Shown one piece after another: positions 1 to 9,600 of a DNA stretch of 64,000 nt (positions are counted from its first letter, which is position 1; the number at the start of each line of letters is the position of its first letter). Position numbers and translations under genes: made by a program. The stretch is taken from the NCBI GenBank assembly GCA_033763735.1, contig JANRJY010000106.1:1-64000 (forward strand), in the 5' to 3' direction. The stretch is from JANRJY01 sp033763735 (GTDB taxonomy: Bacteria > Bacteroidota > Bacteroidia > Cytophagales > UBA9547). The notes beneath the pieces were generated by a model. That model ran no database searches and was not told where the DNA came from. It saw only the letters and a program-made list of their open reading frames with translations.

Positions 1-41
1 ACAAATGGGACTTCTTATTCTACAGGATAATCCTATCTCTG

Positions 42-69
42 AAAGGTTGCTCCTCAGCAGAGCCTTTTT
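42..69 (+). terminator. Putative Rho-independent terminator
   Basis: AAAGGTTGCT (42-51) pairs with AGC...AGCCTTT (56-67) with a two-base bulge and a four-base loop. A run of five T follows at 65-69. The block is clearly richer in G and C than its surroundings. It would end a plus-strand transcript, possibly a gene or non-coding RNA, entering from beyond the left edge. Which transcript it serves cannot be seen. Confidence 0.5.
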
Positions 70-323
70 CCTTTTCGGATTACTTTCTAAAAATAATGCA
101 ATTTCTAGGAAAAATTACCAACTATTTTTGACCACATTACCTTTAATTCAATCAAATAAATCTAAAATACTTATATGGTATAAATTTTGAAATAGATGTA
201 TATCTATCAAAGCTTTATTTATTTGTTTTCAAAGTTTTAAGATGCGTTGTTTGTTGGTGAAGAACACCAACTAAGGCGAAGTTTAAGTTTAAAGATGCTT
301 TGATAAAAGTTTTAGTACAAAAA

Positions 324-380
324 CTTTAACACAAGAACACCTGGTACTTTAACACATCAACACTTCAAAACGTCAACACG
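324..380. repeat. Word-like 3'-end repeat, ACTTCAAAACGTCAACACGT type
   Basis: Short words of about 8-9 bases of the type CTTTAACAC, ACTTCAAAACGT and CAACACGT follow one another and end directly at the TAG stop (383-385) of the CHAT gene. The same words occur at 35978-36016 at the 3' end of another minus-strand gene. The stretch looks like locally generated, drifting repeats rather than a mobile element. Confidence 0.55.
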
Positions 381-382
381 TT

Positions 383-3300
383 CTAGCTCACTTTCTTAGT
401 TCTTCTGCCTTCTATCATAATAAAAGGTCCCCAGTAGATGGGTGAGGCAAATTTTTCGGTTTTACGCACTTCTTGCTTTGCTTCTCTGAAAGCTTTACGG
501 TAATCGCCTCCATTTTTCAAAAATTTCTCGTAAAATTTAACCATCAGCATATTAGTAGCTTCGTCATCCACTTTAAACAAACTAAGCACTACAATTTTAG
601 CACCTGCCACTAAAAATGCTCTTTGCAATCCAAAAACACCTTCACCAACTTCCACTTGTCCCCTACCCGTTTCGCAAGCACTGAGTACCACCAAGTTAGT
701 ATTTGTAAAGTTTAAGTCCATTACTTCACTTGCAGTAAGTATGCCGGAAGTTTGGTTTACATATCCTGAATTATTCTCCAATATATCGCCCGATTCGGCC
801 AACATCAATCCAGAATTAAGCATTGGATTATTTGTTATTTCATTCTTGCCTTCATGGGCTTCCATAAAATAGCCATGCGTTGATATATGTAGCACTTGCG
901 GACTTTGCAATGATTTAATAGTATCTTCAGTAATGCTTTGTCCAAATAACCGAGAACTATTTTTACTATTGGTTTCCAATATTTTATGAATTTCTTCTAC
1001 TTCTTTTTCGGCTCCAAGTAACGAAGGAACAGCTTGTTTTTGACCTGGTTTTAAGTCTTTATAGAATTGGGGATTCCCGTACAAGTAATATTGTTTAGCA
1101 TTCGCATCTTTGGTTGCTACCTTCGTAGCGGCATTATTGTCAGGAATTACATCCTTTGTGTTAGTGATAAATACAAAGGTGTTTGATTCCAAAGCGTATT
1201 TCTTAGTATCCGGGTTGTACAACATTTCAGGGTTAAGCTGAGTATATACGCCTTCACTGGCAAAATATATGGTGTTTCCATCTGGTATTTTCTTTTTAAT
1301 AGGTTCAAAAAATATACTATAAGAAGTTTCATCTTCAATTTTATTAATGGCAGAATTTCGATAATAGTTCAGATAACCTTTTTCCATTTTCTTGCCATTG
1401 TCCATAAATACAAAATCAGGCTTATCTTTTGTTTTTTCATCAATAATCAAAGCTGCATATACAATTGTGTCAGTGAATGTGTGATTAAAATATCGGAATC
1501 TTATTAATTCTACCGCACTCGATTTTGGAGTTAAGTTTGATTTGATTATGCTCCAGTCAAATTGCTCATTGTTGCCAATATCAGTATTTGTTTTTGAACT
1601 GATTTTCTTCTCAAGTACAATAATATTTTCTTCCATTTTGAGAAGATCTATTTTCTCTTCTTCTAATTGTGCATTGCTAAAAGTGGATACCAATGCATAA
1701 TATTCTTTTTGAAATAACCATTCATTATAATTTGCAATTAATGTGGAATCGCCAGACTGGAACACGATTCTTCTGATTTTAGCATCGCTATTCATCAACA
1801 AACCTTTTGTTTTAATTGCATAGTTGTACATAGCTATTGATTGCTTGGGCTTAATTGCGCCACGCATAAGCTTGTATGACAATGAATTATAGAACTCAAA
1901 TTCTTCTTTGAAAAGTGCCCAAAAACTATTTTTTTGAGTAAAACTCATTATCGAAAAGTTTTTATCAGTAAAAGCCAACCTTGAATCTAATACAGAATGC
2001 ATTATTTCTTCTGATTTATACAAATCGTTTTGCATATATGCGACTCTGGCTAATCCCGCATTTGCCAACAATACACCTGAATAGTTTTTGTTAAACAAAC
2101 TTGTATATAACTCAGCCGCTTTTTTATATGCTCGATCTGCTTCTCCGTATTTCTTCTTCTTATAATTTAAATCACCTCTGATATAATTGATTTCAGCTAT
2201 ATAAGTATTATCATCTCCTAATTGACGCGTCCAAAATGTTTCAGCGAGTTTTAGGTTATTACTTGCATTTTCGAAATCATTGATTTGCACTAGTACAATA
2301 GCCTGCTGTACAAGCAAATAAGCAAATGCAGGAGTGCTTTCTCCTAACGAACCTGATACAATTTTCTTTGCTTTTTCATACATCTCATTCGCCTCTTTAT
2401 TTTTACTGCTTCCTTCATTCAAAAGGACTTTAGCCAACTCAGCATACAATGGATACAACCTTACATGTGAAGCACCATATATACCGGCATACATTTCTAT
2501 AGATTGATTAATTAACTCTTTCGACTTTTTATAATCGGCAATCGCTGAAAAATATTTACTTTTTAAGTATAAAAATTGGGCTCCAACAATTGATTTATTG
2601 GGGAAATATTTAGGAATCAGAATTTCTAATTGTTCAATTAATAATGAAGATTCTTTCAATTCACCTTTTTGAATTTTCAACTCTACTTTTTTCATTAAAG
2701 TAGAAATGAGCATATATCCATCCGAACCTACCCTATCAAGTTTTAGCTCATATGCTTTTTTAATATCACGTTCCGCTTTAAAATAATTTCCTGCTATGAT
2801 AAAATTACCAACCATGGCATCCAATAAGTCGCATTTGTTGTAAAACTCATTTTCTTCTTTTAAAAGTGAAATGCCATAAGCTTTATTAATGAGCTTATTC
2901 ATTTTTGAAAATTCGCCCAACCATTGATACATACCGGCCTGTACATTAAGTGATTTTACATACAACGAATGATTTTCGTATCGTTTAGCAATTTTTAAAT
3001 CTTGAGCTATAGTTATGGCAGGCAATATTTCTTTGTAATATCCAGAATTAAATTTGTGTATTGTATTGATAGCCAATGCATAATGCGTTTCAGGCGCAGT
3101 AGGCCCCCATGATTTGTTTGATATCAAATATGCATTGCTCGAACGTATCAAAGCAGAATCATTTTTGCCTAATATTTCATAAGCAGTAGCATACCCAAAT
3201 AAATAAGGGATTAAATCAACTGAATATTCATACAAACTATTTTGAAGTATAGGGTAATAAGAATTAAAAACTTTTATTGAATTAGCTAAGTCACCTCCAT

Positions 3301-4534
3301 ATTTCCATTCATATTCGGCAAGTTTAAGTTTGACTTTTGCATGTTCTACCGAGCGATCAGAATATGTTTTCAAGGCTACTTGTTCCAAAGTATCAAGTAA
3401 AGTGCGATATTCTTTAATATTTCCTGAATTTTCAGATGAGCTTGCCTTTAATTCCAAAAATTCATAGTGATAAGGGTTGTTTTTGGGTAAAAAGGTATAA
3501 ATTCGATTAATCTCATTTGCTTTTGCTGAAGCTGCTGAATATTGTCCAGATTCAATTAATTCTTCCAATTTTAATTGAAATACCCCAGGTCGAAATGTTT
3601 GAGAACGCAATGGCTTTTTGAATGCCAACATATCTGATCTTCGAAATAATTTGAAGTAATCAGCTATTTGTCCGGCTTTAATATTGGAAATTGCAGCCAA
3701 TTTAAGTGCATCGTATTTTCTATAATCTTCATCCGAAACGTTTAGAGTATTATATGCATCAAGGAAATATTCTGAAGCTTTGTAGTAACTCCTCTTTTTA
3801 TAAGCAATTTTCGCTTTGAGATATTTTAAATCAAAAATATCCTCTTGATCACGAATCATCTTTTCATTTCTCATTTGATCCATTCTTGCAACAATTGAAT
3901 CAGTTTCAGCGAAATTGCCAAAATCCAACATATTAAAAGCCGACTCTAACAAAATAGAATACTTAAACTTGTTAACCAACTTTAAGCTCATAGAGTCCTG
4001 ATTATCTTTACAATATGATTTAATATTATTTAAAGTATTGGTTGCGGCTGCATATCTTCCAAGCTTTGAAAGTACTTTCCCTTTAAGTATTTCGGTACGT
4101 ATATAATTATAGCGATTTGATGGATCTACTTGTACATTGTTCAACAACTCAATTGCAATTAAAAATTCATTTCTGAACAATGCAGTTTCAGCCAAATAAT
4201 AGGAAATAACATTATAATCATTTTTATTAAATCCAGTTGATTTAAAACTTGTATAGGCTCTATTAAAATATGAATCTGAGACTTTAAATTGATACCACAA
4301 GTATGTGGTTTTGCTCAACAGTGATGAGATTATAATTGCCGAAGTAGAATCTCTTTTTTTGTACTTTTTGTAAAGATTTTCGCCTATTTGAATGGCATCT
4401 TCATATTGTCCAGTTTGGATATATTCTTTAAAAAATGAAAATTTCTTTTCATCAATTTCAGATTTAGCTATTTGTAATGATAGGATACTTATGATAAAAA
4501 AATAGAAAATTGGGTTGCGTTTTAAATTTTTCAC
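383..4534 (-). CDS. Secreted TPR-repeat protein with C-terminal CHAT (caspase-like) protease domain
   Basis: A 1383-residue protein. The N-terminal hydrophobic segment (about residues 8-25) reads as a signal peptide, so export is likely. Residues about 30-950 are helical repeats with tetratricopeptide character. The last 300 residues form a CHAT domain: the His of STHGYF (His1220) and the Cys of LSACETG (Cys1287) are the expected catalytic dyad, followed by the typical GxxxAFxxAGA stretch. CHAT domains are caspase-related peptidases, often fused to TPRs that sense a partner. The natural substrate here is unknown. The start codon is GTG. The gene stands alone on the minus strand, about 140 bases downstream of the HMA pair. 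Family assignment is firm; activity is inferred from the intact dyad. Confidence 0.88.
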   Translation of the reverse strand: MKNLKRNPIFYFFIISILSLQIAKSEIDEKKFSFFKEYIQTGQYEDAIQIGENLYKKYKKRDSTSAIIISSLLSKTTYLWYQFKVSDSYFNRAYTSFKSTGFNKNDYNVISYYLAETALFRNEFLIAIELLNNVQVDPSNRYNYIRTEILKGKVLSKLGRYAAATNTLNNIKSYCKDNQDSMSLKLVNKFKYSILLESAFNMLDFGNFAETDSIVARMDQMRNEKMIRDQEDIFDLKYLKAKIAYKKRSYYKASEYFLDAYNTLNVSDEDYRKYDALKLAAISNIKAGQIADYFKLFRRSDMLAFKKPLRSQTFRPGVFQLKLEELIESGQYSAASAKANEINRIYTFLPKNNPYHYEFLELKASSSENSGNIKEYRTLLDTLEQVALKTYSDRSVEHAKVKLKLAEYEWKYGGDLANSIKVFNSYYPILQNSLYEYSVDLIPYLFGYATAYEILGKNDSALIRSSNAYLISNKSWGPTAPETHYALAINTIHKFNSGYYKEILPAITIAQDLKIAKRYENHSLYVKSLNVQAGMYQWLGEFSKMNKLINKAYGISLLKEENEFYNKCDLLDAMVGNFIIAGNYFKAERDIKKAYELKLDRVGSDGYMLISTLMKKVELKIQKGELKESSLLIEQLEILIPKYFPNKSIVGAQFLYLKSKYFSAIADYKKSKELINQSIEMYAGIYGASHVRLYPLYAELAKVLLNEGSSKNKEANEMYEKAKKIVSGSLGESTPAFAYLLVQQAIVLVQINDFENASNNLKLAETFWTRQLGDDNTYIAEINYIRGDLNYKKKKYGEADRAYKKAAELYTSLFNKNYSGVLLANAGLARVAYMQNDLYKSEEIMHSVLDSRLAFTDKNFSIMSFTQKNSFWALFKEEFEFYNSLSYKLMRGAIKPKQSIAMYNYAIKTKGLLMNSDAKIRRIVFQSGDSTLIANYNEWLFQKEYYALVSTFSNAQLEEEKIDLLKMEENIIVLEKKISSKTNTDIGNNEQFDWSIIKSNLTPKSSAVELIRFRYFNHTFTDTIVYAALIIDEKTKDKPDFVFMDNGKKMEKGYLNYYRNSAINKIEDETSYSIFFEPIKKKIPDGNTIYFASEGVYTQLNPEMLYNPDTKKYALESNTFVFITNTKDVIPDNNAATKVATKDANAKQYYLYGNPQFYKDLKPGQKQAVPSLLGAEKEVEEIHKILETNSKNSSRLFGQSITEDTIKSLQSPQVLHISTHGYFMEAHEGKNEITNNPMLNSGLMLAESGDILENNSGYVNQTSGILTASEVMDLNFTNTNLVVLSACETGRGQVEVGEGVFGLQRAFLVAGAKIVVLSLFKVDDEATNMLMVKFYEKFLKNGGDYRKAFREAKQEVRKTEKFASPIYWGPFIMIEGRRTKKVS

Positions 4535-4674
4535 TTTATTTTTTTCAAAGTATTAAAATGTCAATTGACCAAAGATATATAAAAAATGTATTGGAAAAAT
4601 ATTCGTTGAATTCTTTTACAAAACCAACTTCTAAAAATTAAATTAATGCAATTATTTAAAAGAATATTAAAAAA

Positions 4675-5007
4675 TCAGTGTCCCTTTGAACCTTCTTTGC
4701 AACAATTAGGCAATGCTTCATGTGCGGATTCATTTCTAGCAACTAACTTCGTGCTATGACCAACATTGGCAATTGAAACATTTATTTCACCTAATGATAC
4801 TTTTGTCGAATCAAAAGTAACATGTAAAATTTTTGAATCAACATCCCATGAAGCGAATTGAATTCCATTTAAACTTTTAGTTGTAGATTCAATCCGCTCT
4901 TTGCACATACTACAATTGCCTCTTACCCAGATATCTGCCACGCTATTACTTGAATTACAAGAAGCAAAAATGAAGCAAAGAATAGAAAATTTAAAAAAAA
5001 TCTTCAA
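4675..5007 (-). CDS. Small HMA-like lipoprotein with CxxC metal site
   Basis: 110 residues. The N-terminus has a short hydrophobic stretch ending FASC, a lipoprotein signal (predicted lipid Cys near residue 17). The rest is a heavy-metal-associated (ferredoxin-like) fold with the CSMC pair in the usual place after the first strand. A Cys-Cys and a final His near the C-terminus could add metal ligands. Likely role: binding or passing a thiophilic metal such as copper in the periplasm. It begins with TTG; no in-frame ATG lies near. It follows a paralogue after a 9-base gap, so the two are probably co-transcribed. Metal identity is not determinable from sequence. Confidence 0.75.
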   Translation of the reverse strand: MKIFFKFSILCFIFASCNSSNSVADIWVRGNCSMCKERIESTTKSLNGIQFASWDVDSKILHVTFDSTKVSLGEINVSIANVGHSTKLVARNESAHEALPNCCKEGSKGH

Positions 5008-5016
5008 AGGTATAAA

Positions 5017-5289
5017 TTAGTTAGATTGGTAACCTTTTTCAGTAAGGGCTTGTTTGATTGAACCCAAGTTAGTGTAATTTGAATCGTAGCGAACACGAAG
5101 AACTTTTGATCCAATATTCCATTCTGCTCCAACACAGCCTTTTACGCCCATAGCAGTTTGTTCTATTTTTTCTTTATCCACATTATTAGTACCTGCTACA
5201 ATAAACTCTTTTTCTGTGTTTGGTTTTTTAGCACATGAAGCAAATACAGACGCTACTACTACAAAAATGATTAAAATATTCTTTTTCAT
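5017..5289 (-). CDS. HMA-like lipoprotein paralogue lacking the CxxC motif
   Basis: 90 residues with a lipoprotein signal (hydrophobic stretch ending FASC, about residue 19). The remainder matches the fold pattern of the next gene downstream: GxxxxDxxxIE, GVKG, then a strand around KVLRVRYDS and a closing LTEKGY. The position that holds CSMC in the neighbour reads GTNNVDK here, so the usual metal-binding pair is missing. A single Cys remains in GVKGC. ATG start. First gene of a two-gene unit. It may be a structural partner or a decayed metal binder; function is unknown. Confidence 0.7.
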   Translation of the reverse strand: MKKNILIIFVVVASVFASCAKKPNTEKEFIVAGTNNVDKEKIEQTAMGVKGCVGAEWNIGSKVLRVRYDSNYTNLGSIKQALTEKGYQSN

Positions 5290-5396
5290 GTTTTTTGGTT
5301 ATAAAAGGTTTGACTTAAAATCGATGCAATTTTATATATAATTATTGAATTTTAAAACAGGTTGGTAGTAGAAAAGTGCAAATAATTTAAAATTTC

Positions 5397-6287
5397 CTAT
5401 TTTTGATTGTATCCAAACTTACTTAAATGGTTGATGCTTTTGCGCCAATCTTTAGCTACCTTAACATGAGTTTCAAGAAATATTTTTTTATCAAAAAACT
5501 TTTCAAGTTCTAAACGGGCATCTGTAGCCATTTTTTTGAGTGATTCTCCGTTTTTGCCTATCAAAATACCTTTTTGGCTATCACGTTCCACTATAATTTC
5601 GGCCGAAATCACAATTACATTTTCTTTTTCTTTAAAACTGTTGATTAATACTTCACAACTATAAGGTATTTCTTGTTGATAGTTTAGCAAAATTTTCTCT
5701 CTGATGATTTCAGAAGCAAAAAAACGTTCAGGTTTGTCAGTTAGTTCTTCTTTATCGTAATAAGCAGGATGCGTAGGTATTTTTTCAAGAATTCTACTTA
5801 ATAAAAATGAAATGTTAATTCTATTTATCGCTGATATATCAATGATATCGGCAAACACACTTTTAAATTCTTCGTCAGCATGATACTTTTCTATTTCTTT
5901 TTGATTAACCAAATCATTTTTGTTTAAAATCAGAAATTTAGTTACTTCTATTTTTTTGCATTTTTCCAATAAATCAGAATCAAAATTATCTTCCGTCAAA
6001 TCATGCATCACAAGTACCAAATCAGCATCTTCCAGTGAATATGATACAAATTTCATCATTGATTTGTGCAATTCGTAATGGGGTTTGATTATTCCGGGAG
6101 TATCAGAAAAAACGATTTGATAATCAGGTTCATTAAGGATTCCTAATATACGATGTCTGGTGGTTTGGGCTTTAGGCGTAACAATAGAAAGCTTTTCGCC
6201 TAAGAAAGCATTCATCAAAGTAGATTTACCTGCATTGGGGCAGCCTATAATTGTAACAAAACCCGATTTGTGAACCAATTCAGTCAA
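5397..6287 (-). CDS. era: GTPase Era
   Basis: 296 residues, normal length for Era. The GTPase domain carries the P-loop GCPNAGKST (residues 15-23), DTPG and NKND. The C-terminal KH domain has the RNA-binding signature GILIGKNGESLKKM. Era binds the 3' end of 16S rRNA and helps 30S subunit maturation. The start is TTG, placing five residues before the conserved HKSGF; an in-frame stop lies four codons upstream, so no longer start exists except a rare ATT. It lies downstream of the tRNA gene but is separated from it by a hairpin. Assignment is secure. Confidence 0.97.
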   Translation of the reverse strand: MTELVHKSGFVTIIGCPNAGKSTLMNAFLGEKLSIVTPKAQTTRHRILGILNEPDYQIVFSDTPGIIKPHYELHKSMMKFVSYSLEDADLVLVMHDLTEDNFDSDLLEKCKKIEVTKFLILNKNDLVNQKEIEKYHADEEFKSVFADIIDISAINRINISFLLSRILEKIPTHPAYYDKEELTDKPERFFASEIIREKILLNYQQEIPYSCEVLINSFKEKENVIVISAEIIVERDSQKGILIGKNGESLKKMATDARLELEKFFDKKIFLETHVKVAKDWRKSINHLSKFGYNQK

Positions 6288-6318
6288 AGCACTAATTTAG
6301 AGATTGTTATAAAATATA

Positions 6319-6341
6319 AAAGCCGACTTTTAATCGGCTTT
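6319..6341 (-). terminator. Terminator hairpin after tRNA-fMet
   Basis: AAAGCCGA and TCGGCTTT pair across a seven-base loop. Read on the minus strand the stem ends in TTTT followed by AT-rich sequence, as expected of a Rho-independent terminator. It lies between the tRNA (ends 6351) and the start of era (6287), so it probably ends the tRNA transcript. Confidence 0.7.
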
Positions 6342-6350
6342 CATTGTTAG

Positions 6351-6423
6351 TAGCGGGGGCTAGACTCGAACTAGCGGCCTTCGGGTTATGAGCCCGACGA
6401 GCTACCAACTGCTCCACCCCGCG
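6351..6423 (-). tRNA. Initiator tRNA-fMet (CAT)
   Basis: A full cloverleaf on the minus strand: acceptor CGCGGGG/CCCCGCT, D stem GAGC/GCTC, anticodon stem TCGGG/CCCGA around a loop with CAT, and T stem GCTAG/CTAGC. Two marks identify the initiator and not the elongator: the first base pair is an unpaired C1:U72, and the anticodon stem carries three consecutive G:C pairs (GGG/CCC). The discriminator base is A and CCA is not encoded. It is followed by a terminator hairpin. Confidence 0.95.
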
Positions 6424-6624
6424 ATTTTTTGGACTGCAAATGTACGACATTTTTCAAGATTCATAATAATTATTTAACATAAATACATTTGTTAAAAAAA
6501 ATAATATAAATTTTCAAAGAATCATTTTTTGAAATTGTTGAATTTTCATATTTTAAAGGTATTTGTAAGATTTCAATTTCATTTTTCTTATTTTTACAAT
6601 ATAGATACAAACTATAATCAATTA

Positions 6625-9600
6625 ATGTTTCAGATAAGAAACCTTATTTTGTATTTTTTTCTCATACTTGGCATATCCATTTGTTATTCGGAAATTAAAG
6701 AAAACCAAAAGCAAAACATTACATTAGTAAAGCAAATTGCAAATGCGGGAAATGATGCATCTATTTGTACTAATACAATTTCACTATCAGCAACAGGTTT
6801 AAATGCTGATGAATTAGGTACTTGGTATTTGTTTTCAGGAACTGGATTTATTTCAAATATCAATAATCCAAATAGCTTATATACTTGTTCAACTAATAGT
6901 ATCAATTTATTAGTTTGGGAAGTACTAAACACTTTAACTTCTGATTTAACATATGACACAGTCAAAATCACAAATGATCAGGTTAATATAGCAAACGCTG
7001 GAATCAACAAGACCGTTTGTGTTCCAAATACTACCTTATCTGGAAATGTGCCAATAACAGGAAGTGTGGTTCAATGGAGCCTTTTTTCCGGAAATGGCAC
7101 ATTTACAAGCGCCAATTTGCGGAATACATCAGTTATTGGAATGTCTCCAGGAAATAATATATTTAAATATACAATTACAAAAAATGCCTGTTCTTCTTTT
7201 GACACAATTACCATTAAATACAATAAAGCAAATGCAGGAACCACCATTGAAGTTTGTTCCGACACTGCAGTGTTAAACGCAAGTTTTCCTATTGTAAATT
7301 TTGGATATTGGAATTTTAATCCGGACTTTACATTTGATGACTCAAACGATCCCAAAACTATTGTCAGGGGCTTATTACCAGGCAATAATGTATTGGTATG
7401 GACTACGCAACAATTTCCCGGTGGTTGTCCTTCATCTGCAATTGTAACAATAATCAGCAATGTGGTAACAGCATCAAATGCAGGCAGTGATCAACTAAAT
7501 CTCTGTTCTGATTCTACCATTTTAAGCGGAAATAGCCCAACATTAGGATTGGGTAGATGGTACACGGTTTCAGGCTTTGGTAATATTATAAATACAACTT
7601 CACCAAGTTCAAAAATTAATTTTTTAAAAGAAGGAACAACAATATTAGAATGGCGGATTTCAAAGTCAATTTGTACATCCAGTTCATTTGTAACGTTAAA
7701 AAATAATAAACCCACAAAAGCAAATGCAGGCCTCGATATGTTAATTTGTATTTCAGACACGATACTTAATGCAAATAATCCAACCCAAGGAATAGGATAT
7801 TGGAGTAATATTGGGTCTGGGGGAGCAATTTCAAATCCTTATAGTTACAATACAAGCATTACTTCCATCCCTTCCGGTAACAGTTTTTATTTATGGACAA
7901 CATCATTTGCAGGTTGCCCTACAAGTATTGATACAATTAAAATAACTAAACAATTGTTTCAGCAAGCGATAATTTCAGGATCAGATTTAAAACTAATTTG
8001 TACTGATTCAACCTCTTTAATTGCTATTAATACTTTAAATGGCGGGAATTGGCGCAGAATTTCAGGTAGTGGCAACATACAGTCACCCAATAATTTCAAA
8101 ACATTAATTACCAATATTACAACCGATGGATTTTCTTTATTTGAATGGACATTTGGCGTAGGAGGATGCTTAAGCAGTAGAGATACAATAACGATTAATC
8201 ACAATTCTGTTTCAATCGCAAATGCAGGAACAAATAAAATATTATGTACTGATTCAACATTTATGAATGCAACAGTTCCCTCCAAAGGGAATGGTATTTG
8301 GAATATTATTTCAGGCAATGGCAGTATTATTGGACCCAATCTAAATAATACTCTTGTTAAAAATTTGCAGCCAAATATTTCTGTTTTCAGATGGACAGTT
8401 ACATCCGCACATTGTTCAAGTTTTTCAAATGTAACAATTACAAATAATGCTCCAACAACTTCAATTACTGCAAATGATAAAGTTATTTGTGTAAATAATG
8501 ACACTTTAAAAGCTAATGCACCAACTCAAGGAATAGGAAGCTGGAGCATTTCAAGAGGATTTGGGAATATACTAAATACCAGTTCTGGTACATCGTTAGT
8601 TAATAACCTTGGATTGGGATATAATTCATTTATTTGGAAAATTGTCAAAAATGGGTGCATTTCAATTGATTCCATTTCAATTATTAATAATAAACCTTCA
8701 CAAGCAACTGCGAGAACTGATACTACAACTTGTTCTAATTTCGTATTTTTGAGAGCTGTAAATCCAATCCAAGGCATTGGAAAATGGAATATTCTGTCAA
8801 GTACAGGTGTTATTTTTAATCCGAACCAATCAATTACTTCGGTTAATGGTCTTAACTATGATAAAAATACATTTATTTGGACGGTAAGTTTTAGTGGTTG
8901 TCCTTCTTCAGCCGACACAGTAGAAATAACCAACTATTCTGTAACACCACCACTAGCAGGACCCGATTCCTGTTTTGTGTTGCCTTCTGGAAATAATATT
9001 ACACTTTATTTGTATGGAAATCCTCCAGGACAATCCGGAGAAATTGGGGCATGGAGAACCATATTGGCTCCTACAGGTAGTATTAATTTTTCAACCAATT
9101 TGTCTTCGGTGACTGTTTCAGGATCAGGGGGAACTGGTTATTATAAATTTGTATATAAAATAGAGGAAACTAAGGCTTTTAAATGCACTAGGGAAGATAC
9201 AATTGCAATCACAGTTCTGCCTTCTGCGAATGCGTTTGCTGATCAATGTTTGACATTGAGTTCAGGGAGTTCGTTAGGTGTGAATTTAGGAATACAAACT
9301 TTGAAAACATCTCAAGGAGAAATTGGCCGTTGGAGTTATATTACACCGCCCGTAGGAAACTTAAATTCAATAACAGGTATTGTAAATTCATTACCAAGAG
9401 GCGTACATACACTTAGATACTCAGTATCCAATACTAATACTGGCACATGTTCAATAAGTAATTATGATGATGAAAATGTAACAATTATAACAAAAGCTGA
9501 TATTGGTATTCCATCAAAAAGTTTATGTCTTCAAAATGCAGAAGATTTTACTAATGTAACCGCAAATACAGTTAATTTGATAAATCAAGGAGCAGGAGGA

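Larger units (their letters stand above)
1..382. other. Gene-poor left edge
   Basis: I see no convincing gene in these 382 bases. A 61-codon plus-strand frame at 5-190 has no family resemblance. A minus-strand frame open from about 110 to the left edge has no good start codon and crosses a strong hairpin. The stretch holds that hairpin at 42-69, AT-rich sequence, and a word-like repeat at 324-380 that runs into the stop codon of the CHAT gene. Confidence 0.5.

Noticed and set aside
1..110. Minus-strand frame open to the left edge (KKALLRSNLSEIGLSCRIRS)
   Set aside because: No ATG, GTG or TTG start in the visible part; it is mainly the reverse reading of the hairpin block.
5..190. 61-codon plus-strand frame at the left edge
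   Set aside because: It crosses the hairpin at 42-69, has no family resemblance and no clear ribosome binding site.
6529..6624. TTG extension of the adhesin gene by 32 codons
   Set aside because: The ATG at 6625 gives a standard signal peptide; the extension would place 32 residues before it.
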